In this document: positions 1 to 9,300 of the stretch, in pieces
Position numbering within the stretch: the first letter of the stretch is position 1
Layout of the letters: every line of letters begins with the position of its first letter
NCBI GenBank assembly: GCA_016867495.1
Contig: VGJL01000006.1
Location: forward strand, 1-56,117
Direction of reading: 5' to 3'
DNA: 56,117 bases
From: Candidatus Eisenbacteria bacterium
GTDB lineage: Bacteria; Eisenbacteria; RBG-16-71-46; CAIMUX01; VGJL01
Notes under the pieces: generated by a model
The model's input: only the letters and a program-made list of their open reading frames with translations
What the model was told of the DNA's origin: nothing
The model's database searches: none
Translations under genes and position numbers: made by a program

Positions 1-38
1 TGGATCTTCCCGGACTGGACCCAGTCCCAGGGGGAGGA

Positions 39-416
39 TCAGGAGACGCCGCGGCCGGGCGGGCTCGCCGACGTGTCGGCGGAGGCCGTAGTCGCGGGGG
101 GCTCGGGTATCCAGTAGACCTCGAAGTTGCGGACCAGATCCAGTTGCCCGCGATTGCGGAGCGAGTCGCTCAAACAGGTGTTCTCGCCAAGGGTGACCGG
201 GATGGTGATCCAATCCCCAGGGTAGTCCATCCCCTTGACCGCCTTGCCGCCGAAAGCTCCCCCGCAGTGCCCGACAACGATGGGAACGCCCCCCAGATCG
301 CCCCATGCGGTGCAGTCCTCGGCTTCGATTCTGAACTCCGCGGTCGCCTGGTGCGGCAGGGCGAGCCCGAGGAGCGCGGCGAGCGCGATGGATGATAGGA
401 CCAATCCCTTGCCCAT
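39..416 (-). CDS. small secreted CBM6/35-like protein
   Basis: A protein of about 125 residues. It begins with a signal peptide (MGKG, then a hydrophobic stretch, cut near the ATA/EFRIEAED junction). A region resembling the start of a CBM6/35-type beta-sandwich follows: the IEAEDC opening, a GGAFGGKAV segment, then GDWITIPV. This suggests carbohydrate binding in the periplasm or outside the cell; the binding residues cannot be assigned. The ATG at 416 has a GAGGGG ribosome-binding stretch just upstream, so it is preferred over an in-frame ATG nine codons earlier. The last 25 residues are Pro/Thr/Ser-rich and stop abruptly, so the protein may have lost its C-terminus through a frameshift near the window edge. 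The family call is by eye only. Confidence 0.55.
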   Translation of the reverse strand: MGKGLVLSSIALAALLGLALPHQATAEFRIEAEDCTAWGDLGGVPIVVGHCGGAFGGKAVKGMDYPGDWITIPVTLGENTCLSDSLRNRGQLDLVRNFEVYWIPEPPATTASADTSASPPGRGVS

Positions 417-633
417 GACCCCTCCTGCGGGGGATTCTAACACCGCGCGGGAGGCGGCGCCATGGCAAGTCTCTTCCCTGCGATACGTCTCTTCCTCCTG
501 ACGAAGAACTCACGACGCCGCCCTTTCGATGCGGGCACGGATGCCGGAGGCGATCCCCGCGCCGGGCGGCGTCTCTTTGACGCCGACTTCCCGCGCGGAT
601 AAGATCCCCGGCAGGGCGGATGATGAGACACCC

Positions 634-2079
634 ATGAGTGAGTCCTCTCCGGCGGCGGCTGTTCGCGGAGCGACTCGATCGGTCGCCTCCTTCGATCCCT
701 GGATCCTCGGGATCCTGGTCGCGGGCCTCCTGATTCGACTGCCCTTCCTGCCGCACATCTACTACGAGCCGGACATCAGCTACTGGAAGAGCTGGCTCGC
801 CTACTCGACGGCGAACGGAATCCACCAGGTCTACGCTCTCGAGCTGCCCGGCCAGACCTATCCGCCGCTGCTGCTCTATGTCCTCTGGCTCCTCGGGTCG
901 CTCTATCTGCGATTGTGGCGGCCGGAGGACAGTCCGCTCCTGACCGCTATTGTCAAGATCCCCGCAGTCGTGGGGGATCTCGTCGTGGCCCTCCTGCTCT
1001 GTGTCTTCGCGCGTCATCTGTGGGCGCATCTTTCACCCGCGCGCCCTCTCGCCGCGGGAGGCCGCTTCTCGCCGCGGGTCGCGGCCGCCATCCTCGCCTT
1101 TCATCCGACGCTGATCTGGAACTCTTCCCTTTGGGGCCAGTTCGATGTCGTGATCGGCGGGATCGCCTGCGTCGCATGGTTCCTTCTGCTGTCAGGCTCC
1201 ACCTGGCGGGCGGGCGCGCTTCTCGCTGCGGGAGTCCTGACGAAACCTCAGGGGCTGATCATTCTCCCAGCCGCGGCCGCGCTTCTCGCCGCGCGATCGG
1301 GAGCGATGGGGATCGTGAAGGCGATCCTCGCGGGGGCGAGCGTGTGCGCGATCGTCACGCTCCCCTTCGTGGTCAGCGGCCATGCCGGCAAGCTGGCGGG
1401 GATCTACGCCGGAGCGGGCGGGGTCTACCCGTACTTGAGCGTCAACGCCTACAACCCGTGGTGGATCTACATCGCGGCATTCGGCGGCGGGCGATCCTGC
1501 CTCGAGTTCCGGGACGACGCGCCGATCGCCGGATTCGTTGGCGCGCACCATGTGGGCCTCGTCCTCTTCATGGCCGCGACGGCGTGGATCGTCTGGCGGT
1601 CCTGGCTGCTCGGCCGCGGCGACGCGACGGGCTTCTCGTCGAGAGCCTGGCGGCTGCTCACACTGCAGTGGCTCGCCTTCTTCCTCCTGCCCACGCAGAT
1701 CCACGAGCGCTATCTCTTCCCCGCCTTGATCAGCATGGCCCCGGTCGTTCTGCTGGAGCGGCGCTGGAGATGGGTCTATGGCCTGCTGTCCCTCGGGGTG
1801 CTTCTGAACTTGATGCTGATCGCTCCCGCCACACGAACCATTTTCGCGATCAGCCAGACTCTCTCCGGCCGCGGCATCCTGGCCGCGCTGGCCTTCACAG
1901 CGATCGCGGCCGCCCTGGCCCTCGCGGAGATCAGGGATGGAAGGAGCGCGGCAGGGAGCGCGAGGATTCGTCCGCGGCCATCCAGCGACGGCCCGCGGGG
2001 CTCCACCGCCCGCTCGGAGCCTTCCACTGCCCCCGCGCGGGGCTCCGCCGGCGACCCGCCGGTGGAGGGCGAGCGATGA
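634..2079 (+). CDS. GT-C type membrane glycosyltransferase (GT87/mannosyltransferase-like)
   Basis: A polytopic protein of 481 residues with about ten hydrophobic segments. It starts with a short cytoplasmic N-terminus, then a first transmembrane helix ending in RLPFLPH and a loop YYEPDISYWKSW that carries acidic residues. This is the usual place for the catalytic Asp/Glu in GT-C enzymes that use polyprenyl-phosphate sugars. WGQFDV and the THERY-like motif QIHERYLFPAL in later loops are typical of the GT87/PIG-M-like group. The last 45 residues are charged and low in complexity. Its stop overlaps the start of the next gene (ATGA), so the two are translationally coupled. The ATG at 634 is chosen over an upstream in-frame ATG because it directly precedes the conserved part. 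The sugar and acceptor are unknown. Confidence 0.75.
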   Translation: MSESSPAAAVRGATRSVASFDPWILGILVAGLLIRLPFLPHIYYEPDISYWKSWLAYSTANGIHQVYALELPGQTYPPLLLYVLWLLGSLYLRLWRPEDSPLLTAIVKIPAVVGDLVVALLLCVFARHLWAHLSPARPLAAGGRFSPRVAAAILAFHPTLIWNSSLWGQFDVVIGGIACVAWFLLLSGSTWRAGALLAAGVLTKPQGLIILPAAAALLAARSGAMGIVKAILAGASVCAIVTLPFVVSGHAGKLAGIYAGAGGVYPYLSVNAYNPWWIYIAAFGGGRSCLEFRDDAPIAGFVGAHHVGLVLFMAATAWIVWRSWLLGRGDATGFSSRAWRLLTLQWLAFFLLPTQIHERYLFPALISMAPVVLLERRWRWVYGLLSLGVLLNLMLIAPATRTIFAISQTLSGRGILAALAFTAIAAALALAEIRDGRSAAGSARIRPRPSSDGPRGSTARSEPSTAPARGSAGDPPVEGER

Positions 2080-3692
2080 GGAGGTTCGTCCTTCCCATCG
2101 GTCTCATCCTCCTGGCGCTCGTTCTCAGGCTGCCTGGACTGGATCGATGGCCGCCTCCCCTTCATCAGGACGAGGCGAGCAACATCGTCGACGCCTGGAG
2201 CCTTCTCGACGACGGGATGGACAGGGCCGGGCGCGTCTGGCCGGTCTTCCTGCAAGGGTTCGGAGAAGGGGACAACCGCACATCCCTCTACGCGATCCTC
2301 TCGATCCCCGGGATCGCCCTCTTCGGCCCCGGAGCGGTCGCGTCGCGCCTCCCCGCTGCGCTTTGCGGCGCGTGGACAGTCCTGGCGGTCTTCCTGTTCG
2401 TGCGGAGGATCAGAGGAACCCCGGCCGGAGCCTGCGCGGCAGTCCTGCTGGCCCTGAATCCCTGGCATCTCTATCTCTCGCGATTCGGGCATGAGGCGAG
2501 TCTCACTCCCTGCTTCCTCGTCACCGCGCTCTGGCTGATCGCCGAGGACGATTCGGCGCGGCATCCGCTGACGAAGCGCTCGTGCTTTCGCTGGGCCCTG
2601 GCGGGACTCGTGCTTGCGGCGGGGCTCTACAGCTATTCCTCGTTCCGGCTCTTTCTGCCCCTGCTCGCTGCCGGGACGCTGATCGCGCGGGCCGGTCCGC
2701 GAATCGGAAGGAGAGGGCTGATCATGGCGGCCGTCATCGCTCTGGGCGCGTTGCCGCTTCTGGTCGCTAGCCTCGCCCAACCGCTCCGGCTCTTCGCGAG
2801 GGTCTCGGTGGTCTCCGTTCTGGGGAACGTGGAACCGCTCGGAGCCGCGCTGCTGCTGATCGCCAAGCAGTACCTGGCGCACTTCTCGCCGGTCTTCCTC
2901 TTCATGCGAGGGGACGGCAATCCGCTCCAATCGCCCCCGGGTGGAGAACTCCTTTGGGCGGAGCTGCCCTGCATCGCCTTCGGTCTCGCGATCCTGTTGC
3001 GCAGGCGCGATCGGTGGGATCGCCTCCTGCTCGTCTGGCTGCTCCTATATCCCGCAGCCTCCGCCCCGGCGCTCGGCGACATGCCGGAGTATGTCCCTCA
3101 CTCGCTGCGAGCCGCCGTCGGGCTGCCCGTCTTTCAGATCCTGGGAGGAATAGGGCTCGCGGCAGGCGTCGGAAGGATCGCGGGGTCGAAGCGGGCGGCG
3201 GCGCGCGGGATTGTCCCGCTCTATGGGACCGGTCTGCTCGCGAACTTCGTCCTTGTCGCGGTGGCCTTCACCGGCGGCTATGCCAGATCGGTCGCCCCGC
3301 GCTACCACGCGCTCCATCCCGCCGCGATGACATACCTCGCGGAGAACAGGAACCTCTACGACGCCGCCTTGACAAGCTGCTCCGACAACACGCAGGCCTA
3401 CATCTACGCGATCCTCCACGGCCCAATCACGCCACGCGACTACCGGCTCGGCGGCAAGGAGATCGACGAGTCGTTCGCCTTCCATCTCGTGCGCCGCGTG
3501 GAGAACTTCTACTTCATCCATGACGCCGAGGATGTCCGGCGTTTCAACGCATCCGTCAGGGGACGGGTCTGGGTGCTCGCGCCCGTCATCGAGACGAGCG
3601 GCGGGCGGGTGGTGAAGACCTTCACCTATCCGGATGGGAGCCCGGGTCTCGAGATCCGCGAGTTCGTGATCACAGGGCAGCAGGGAAGGTAG
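2076..3692 (+). CDS. GT39/ArnT-like membrane glycosyltransferase
   Basis: A 538-residue polytopic protein with a PMT/ArnT-like N-terminus: first helix, then PPPLHQDEASNIVDAW. The acidic DE pair in this first periplasmic loop matches the catalytic Asp/Glu position of the GT39 and ArnT families. Eight to ten further helices follow, then a soluble C-terminal tail of about 150 residues. Family members transfer sugars from polyprenyl phosphate to lipids or proteins on the outer face of the membrane. The ATG overlaps the previous stop codon by four bases, so both glycosyltransferases probably act in one envelope glycan pathway. The substrate cannot be told from sequence. A dispersed repeat starts two bases after its stop. 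Confidence 0.75.
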   Translation: MRRFVLPIGLILLALVLRLPGLDRWPPPLHQDEASNIVDAWSLLDDGMDRAGRVWPVFLQGFGEGDNRTSLYAILSIPGIALFGPGAVASRLPAALCGAWTVLAVFLFVRRIRGTPAGACAAVLLALNPWHLYLSRFGHEASLTPCFLVTALWLIAEDDSARHPLTKRSCFRWALAGLVLAAGLYSYSSFRLFLPLLAAGTLIARAGPRIGRRGLIMAAVIALGALPLLVASLAQPLRLFARVSVVSVLGNVEPLGAALLLIAKQYLAHFSPVFLFMRGDGNPLQSPPGGELLWAELPCIAFGLAILLRRRDRWDRLLLVWLLLYPAASAPALGDMPEYVPHSLRAAVGLPVFQILGGIGLAAGVGRIAGSKRAAARGIVPLYGTGLLANFVLVAVAFTGGYARSVAPRYHALHPAAMTYLAENRNLYDAALTSCSDNTQAYIYAILHGPITPRDYRLGGKEIDESFAFHLVRRVENFYFIHDAEDVRRFNASVRGRVWVLAPVIETSGGRVVKTFTYPDGSPGLEIREFVITGQQGR

Positions 3693-3693
3693 A

Positions 3694-3743
3694 CCGCTTT
3701 GACTGCAACTGAGACGCTCGCCTGGCGCATCCGCTCCGCCCGG
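3694..3743 (+). repeat. 50-bp dispersed repeat, copy 1
   Basis: This 50-bp segment matches the reverse complement of 35225-35274 with four mismatches, including an uninterrupted run at the centre (ACGCTCGCCTGGCGCATCCG). Weaker similarity continues further downstream. It begins two bases after the stop of the glycosyltransferase, in a convergent junction. No coding potential and no clear hairpin with a T-run were seen. Confidence 0.8.
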
Positions 3744-3924
3744 TGTCGCGCCGCGGCCCGCTTCGCTCGCTGAGTGACAGGGCGCGAGCTGCGCGGGCCA
3801 GCAGCGCTCCACCGGGAGTGTGAGGGGACCCCGACCGGTTCCCGAAGCCCCGCGCCGCGAACGCGAACCTAGCGGGGCGGAGGGAACCGCCGGGGTCCGT
3901 CCTCTTCGTGGCCCGCTTCGTTCG

Positions 3925-5955
3925 CTACCTGATGTAGTACTCCGCGCGGCGGCGGATCTCCTCCGCCCTGGCCGAGGCTTCCTGCCTCAGCCGAGCGGCC
4001 AGCTCGCGATCGCCGGCGGCAGAGGCGAGCCCGGCCTTGCACTGCATCGTGTTGATGGCGATTCCCTGGCCCTCGCGCGGCGTGACCCCGAGGGACGGCA
4101 TGCCAAGGATGCGATCGCACTCCCTCCTGGCCCGCGCCTGGAGAGAATCGCCCAGCGGCCTCGGCGTGGTGATGGCGATGAAGGTCATCTCCATCACGCC
4201 GGTCGTCGTGGGCCGCGCGCGAATGGAAGCGACCGCATGGTCGAAGGCCTCCTGGACCTCGCGCGCGGTGAGAGGTCCCTTCGTCTTCAGGGCGACGGCC
4301 GCGCTCACCTCGCGGATCGCCTCCTCCGGATAGACCGGGGATTCGATCTCCGAGGCCTTCTCTGCCCTGGCGAGAACGACGCACTTCTCATCGGCGTAGA
4401 GGGAGATCCACCCCTCGAGCTCCGGCAGGTAGTAGGCGATCGTCCCTTCGCGGCGATCGAGGAGGCAGTAGTCGATCTTGTAGTGGTCGAGGAACGCGCG
4501 AACGGCTCTCTCGTCCTTCGAGGCCGCCGCGTCCTCGAAGAGGGAGAGATTCCTGGAGACCGCGGCGGGGTAGGCCGCCTGCGCCCTTCCGTCCATGTAG
4601 ATCCGGTAGCGCGCTTCGCCATTCTCGAACGGAATGCGATAGAGGAGATGGCCGCCCCAGGTCCAGTGGGTCAGGACGCGGCCGCGCGCCCCTCCGCTCA
4701 CGAGGAAGTCACACGCTTCCTTCGGCTGCTCATCGGCGCGGACCAGCCTGGCCGCCCATCCGACCGATGCCGGCCAGAGGAAGTTCGGCAGGAACAGGCG
4801 CGGGATCATGTCGATCCCCGCGGCAGCGGCCGCGGCGAGCGCGCCCGACAGGACGAGCCAGGCGGGGGGATTCCTCCGCGGAAGCATGCCCTGCAACAGA
4901 GCGGCTGCGAGAGGCAGCACGCTCACCGCGAAGAGAGGGATGAAGCGCCTGCTTGTGAGCGACAGCGCCAGAGCGGCCGCCGCGATCGCGGCCACCGTCA
5001 GGAGAGGGATGACAGGGCCCGGCGCGCGCCCCCCCGGTGTCCGACTCCCGGGCGCACGGCGCGCCGTCCGGAGGCTCCCGCGCCCGCGGATCAGGGCACC
5101 GGCCACGATCACGGCGGACGCGGCGACGAGGATCCAGAAGGCGATCAGTCCCGCCGATCGAGGCTCGGTCCCTCCGAAGGGGGGGCGCCACTCAATGACC
5201 GTGCGCCAGTGCGCGGCGTCGGGTCCGGCCGTGACGAGATAGGGATGCTTCAGGTTCGTGAGCCCGTAGGGCGAGACGATCGCGGCAAGGAGCCCAAGGG
5301 CGGGCAAGAGGAACGGAGATGCCCAATACGCGCCGGGGCGCCTCCGAACGAGGCGCTCGATGGCCGCGACTCCTGCGGCGGCGGCCATCGCGACGACGCC
5401 GAATAGGAAGCCGCCGTGCAGGTTCGACCATAGGACGAGGAGCGCGACGGCGGGCCAGTACTTGCGCGCGGATCGATCGTGCAATCCAGCGAGCCACCGG
5501 ATGAGCACCGCCGCCAGCAGGATCGTGTGCATGTTGGGTCGGATGTCGAAGAACGACTTCCCGATCAGGGCCATGGCGACGGCGGAGAGCGTGGAGAGGG
5601 CCATCGAGGCCCCCAGCCGGCGCGCCGTCGAGGCGGCGAGCCCGACGATGGCCATGCAGACGAGGATCTTCCAGATCCCGAGCCCCGTGAGCCCCGTCGC
5701 GCGGTGGAGCAGGGTGAAGAGGACGTGGCTCAGCCAGTTCTGGTTCACCCACATTCCCGGCGGAGAGTTGAAGGAGAACGGATCGATGCTGGTGACGCCA
5801 TGCGAGAGGACATAGCGGCCGCAGCCGAGGGCGACCCAGAGGTCTCCCGAGCTTGTGCAGCGGGATGCGGACCAGATCCCGCCCACGAGAATCAGGAACA
5901 GGGAAGCCCACACGGCAAGCCGGTCTTCTCCGCCTTTGTCCATGCTCCGGTCCAC
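3925..5955 (-). CDS. large polytopic membrane protein, function unknown
   Basis: A protein of 676 residues. The first 430 or so hold about eleven hydrophobic segments in a GT-C-like layout: first helix, then a loop with SSGDLWVALGCGRYVLSHG and SIDPFSFN, and later WSNLHGGFLFG. The last 240 residues are soluble and contain an HWTWGGHLLYR segment and a helix-rich tail. This resembles membrane proteins annotated as hypothetical or glycosyltransferase-like, in which a first-loop Asp (here in SGDLW) could be catalytic. That is inference only. An alternative start at Met5 is possible. It is convergent with the two glycosyltransferases and divergent from nifJ. Confidence 0.7.
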   Translation of the reverse strand: MDRSMDKGGEDRLAVWASLFLILVGGIWSASRCTSSGDLWVALGCGRYVLSHGVTSIDPFSFNSPPGMWVNQNWLSHVLFTLLHRATGLTGLGIWKILVCMAIVGLAASTARRLGASMALSTLSAVAMALIGKSFFDIRPNMHTILLAAVLIRWLAGLHDRSARKYWPAVALLVLWSNLHGGFLFGVVAMAAAAGVAAIERLVRRRPGAYWASPFLLPALGLLAAIVSPYGLTNLKHPYLVTAGPDAAHWRTVIEWRPPFGGTEPRSAGLIAFWILVAASAVIVAGALIRGRGSLRTARRAPGSRTPGGRAPGPVIPLLTVAAIAAAALALSLTSRRFIPLFAVSVLPLAAALLQGMLPRRNPPAWLVLSGALAAAAAAGIDMIPRLFLPNFLWPASVGWAARLVRADEQPKEACDFLVSGGARGRVLTHWTWGGHLLYRIPFENGEARYRIYMDGRAQAAYPAAVSRNLSLFEDAAASKDERAVRAFLDHYKIDYCLLDRREGTIAYYLPELEGWISLYADEKCVVLARAEKASEIESPVYPEEAIREVSAAVALKTKGPLTAREVQEAFDHAVASIRARPTTTGVMEMTFIAITTPRPLGDSLQARARRECDRILGMPSLGVTPREGQGIAINTMQCKAGLASAAGDRELAARLRQEASARAEEIRRRAEYYIR

Positions 5956-5994
5956 TCGATCCCTCCGAGAGGAAGGAACCCGATCCGGGCCGTC

Positions 5995-6050
5995 GGGTCA
6001 AGCGCGCCGTCCCGGCCCGCTCCGCGCAGCCGCTTCGCGCGGCTTGACCC
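5995..6050. other. inverted repeat in the divergent promoter region
   Basis: GGGTCAAGC (5995-6003) is exactly complementary to GCTTGACCC (6042-6050), and a few more G:C pairs can extend the stem inward around a GC-rich loop. The right arm contains the TTGACC hexamer proposed as the -35 box for nifJ. It could therefore be an operator, a cruciform or the end of a short element. It lies in the 393-base gap between the divergent gene at 5955 and nifJ, where nothing else coding is supported. Confidence 0.5.
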
Positions 6051-6072
6051 CGGCCCCTTCGTTACCTACCCT
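6044..6072 (+). promoter_or_regulatory. candidate sigma70-type promoter for nifJ
   Basis: TTGACC (6044-6049), a 17-base spacer and TACCCT (6067-6072) match the vegetative promoter pattern at usual spacing. The start codon of nifJ is about 275 bases downstream, so the message would have a long leader. The GC-rich background makes chance matches less likely, but no start site is known. Confidence 0.35.
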
Positions 6073-6347
6073 TACGGAAGTCAGTGCTCGTCGATGAGCC
6101 GGCTTCCGCGCAACCCGGCGCGGGTGGTGGTGGTGGCGGTCGGCGTGAACGGGAGCGCAGCCGACGGCGCCGGCGTGATGGGTCCGGGTGGAACAAGGGT
6201 TGTGGTCGACGACGGGAGTCGGGCCCGAGGGCCCGCTTCCAGAGATCTCGTTGCCGCGCATGCGGCCCCCTCTTCCTGATTCGTCTCCGCGAGGCGCCGG
6301 CCACCTCCCCGGGTGATGTCGTTCCGAAGTCGTCAAGGAGGCACTCC

Positions 6348-9300
6348 ATGCCCAGCAGGCGTTCGCTCACGGTGGATGGGAACGAGGCGGTCGCGTCGGT
6401 CGCCCACAGGATCAACGAGGTCATCGCCATCTACCCGATCACTCCTTCTTCGCCCATGGGAGAGCTGTCCGACGAGTGGTCCGCGCACCGGAGGACCAAC
6501 GTCTGGGGCACGGTTCCCGATGTCATGGAGATGCAATCGGAGGCGGGCGCGGCGGGGGCGGTGCACGGCGCCCTCCAGGCCGGCGCCCTGACGACCACAT
6601 TCACCTCGGCGCAGGGGCTGCTCCTCATGATCCCGAATATGTACAAGATCGGGGGGGAGCTGACCGGATTCGCGATGCACGTCGCGGCCCGCACTCTCGC
6701 CACGCACGCGCTCTCGATCTTCGGGGATCACTCGGATGTCATGGCGTGCCGCCAGACAGGATTCGCCCTTCTCGCGTCGGGCTCGATCCAGGAGATCCAC
6801 GACTTCGCCTGCATCGCGCAGGCGGCGAGCCTGAGGTCGCGGATTCCCTTCCTACACTTCTTCGATGGGTTCCGCTCCTCGCACGAGCTGTCGAAGATCG
6901 AGGAGCTCTCCGACGACGACCTTCGCGCCATGATCACCGATGATCTCGTGAAGAGCCACAGGGAGCGGGCGCTGACGCCCGATCGGCCCGTCATCCGGGG
7001 GACCGCCCAGAATCCCGACTCGTTCTTCCAGACGCGGGAGGCCTGCACCCCCTTCTTCAATGCCTGTCCCGGGTTCGTCCAGGCGGAGATGGACAGGTTC
7101 GCGAAGCTGACGGGGCGCTCCTACCGCCTCTTCGACTACGTCGGGCACCCCGACGCGGAGCGAGTGGTCATCCTCATGGCCTCTGGAGCGGAGACCGCCC
7201 ACGAGACGGTCGATTGGATGCTCGCAAAGGGAGAGAAGGTCGGAATCGTCAAGGTCCGTCTCTACCGCCCCTTCGACATCAAGGCCTTCCTCGCGGCCCT
7301 GCCCAAGTCCGCGCGGGCGATCGCGGTCCTCGATCGGACCAAGGAGCCGGGCGCCATCGGCGACCCGCTTCACCTGGACGTCCTGGCCGCCCTGCGCGAG
7401 GCGCGCGACGGGGCCTGCACGCCGTTCGCGAAGGATCCGATCGTCGTCGGCGGGCGCTACGGACTCTCTTCGAAGGAGTTCACGCCGTCGATGGTGAAGG
7501 CGGTCTTCGACGAGCTTGCGAAGGAGAAGCCCAAGAACCACTTCACGGTCGGTATCGTCGATGACCTGTCCCACTCGTCAATCCCGTTCGATCCGGATTT
7601 CGACATCGAGAGGGACGCGGTCGTGCGGGCCGTCTTCTTTGGACTGGGCGCCGACGGAACGGTCGGCGCAAACAAGAACTCGATCAAGATCATCGGCGAG
7701 GAGACGCTCAACTTTGCCCAGGGATACTTCGTCTACGACTCGAAGAAGGCGGGCGCGGTCACGGTCTCGCACCTGAGGTTCGGCCCGCAGCCGATCCGCT
7801 CGACCTATCTCATCAAGCGCGCCAACTTCGTCGCCTGCCATCAGGCGATCTTCCTCGATCGCTACGAGATGCTCGACTACGCGGCGCCGGGAGCGGTGTT
7901 CCTGCTGAACGCCCCGTTCGGTCCGGACGAGGTCTGGGAGCAGCTCCCGCGCGAGACGCAAGAACTCATGATCGCGAAAAAGATCAAGTTCTACGTCATC
8001 GACGCGTACAAGGTCGCCAGGGAGACGGGCATGGGGAACAGGATCAACAGCGTCATGCAGACCTGCTTCTTCGCGATCTCGGGCGTGTTACCACGGGAAG
8101 AGGCGATCGCGAGGATCAAGGAGGCGATCGAGAAGACCTACGGCAAGAGGGGCATGGAAGTGGTCCGCCGCAACTTCGAGGCGGTCGACAGCACGCTCCA
8201 GAATCTGCACGAAGTCCACTACCCGAGCATGGCGACGGCGACGAGGACGCGGCCGCCTATCATGCCGCCCGAGGCGCCCGACTTCGTGAAGAATGTGAGC
8301 GCGGTTCTCTTCGCGAACAAGGGCGATGGCCTTCCCGTCAGCGTTTTCCCCGCGGATGGGACCTGGCCGACCGGGACGACCCAGTGGGAGAAGCGGAACC
8401 TCGCGCTCGACATCCCCGTCTGGGACCCGGCGATCTGCATCCAGTGCAACAAGTGCGCGCTCATCTGCCCGCACGCGGCCATACGCCCGAAGGTGTACGA
8501 GCCCGGCCTTCTGGCAAAGGCCCCCGCGGCCTTCAAGTCGACCGACTACCGAGGCGCCGAGTTCAAGGGGATGAAGTACACGATCCAGGTCGCTCCGGAG
8601 GACTGCACCGGGTGCACGCTCTGTGCGGTAGTCTGTCCCGCGAAGGACAAGGCCAACCCTCGGCACAAGGCGCTCGACATGGCGCCACAGATGCCGCTCC
8701 GCGTCCAGGAGCGGGGGAACTACGCCTTCTTCCTCGACCTGCCCGACATCGATCGGACGAAGGTCAAGGTCGACCACAAAGGATCGCAGTTCTTCCAGCC
8801 GCTCTTCGAGTACTCGGGGGCGTGCGCCGGCTGCGGCGAGACCCCCTACGTGAAGCTGCTGACGCAGCTCTTCGGAGACCGGGCGCTGATCGCCAACGCG
8901 ACGGGCTGCTCCTCGATCTACGGGGGGAACCTTCCGACGACTCCCTACACCGTCAACAGGGATGGACGGGGACCGGCATGGGCGAACTCGCTCTTCGAGG
9001 ACAACGGAGAGTTCGGCTTCGGCTTCCGCCTGGCCATCGACATGCACAACAAGCAGGCGCGCGAGATGGTGCAGGCGCTGGCGGGTCGGATCGGGGACAC
9101 CCTGGTGAAGGGGATCCTTGAAGCCGACCAGAGCACCGAGGGGGGAATCGCGGAGCAACGCGAGAGGGTCGCCGCTCTGCGCCAGGCCCTGGCCAAGATC
9201 CAGGATCCGCAAGCGCGGCGGCTCGAGCTTCTGGCCGACTACCTCGTGAAGAAGAGCGTCTGGGCCGTCGGCGGGGATGGATGGGCTTACGACATCGGCT

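Noticed and set aside
915-3692. Very long open frame covering part of the first glycosyltransferase.
   Set aside because: The first part is a shadow frame of GC-rich DNA; the protein with helices and the GT39 motif starts at 2076.
6084-6347. Upstream extension of the nifJ reading frame.
   Set aside because: It translates to Arg/Gly-rich noise and the strong ribosome site and PFOR N-terminus are at 6348.
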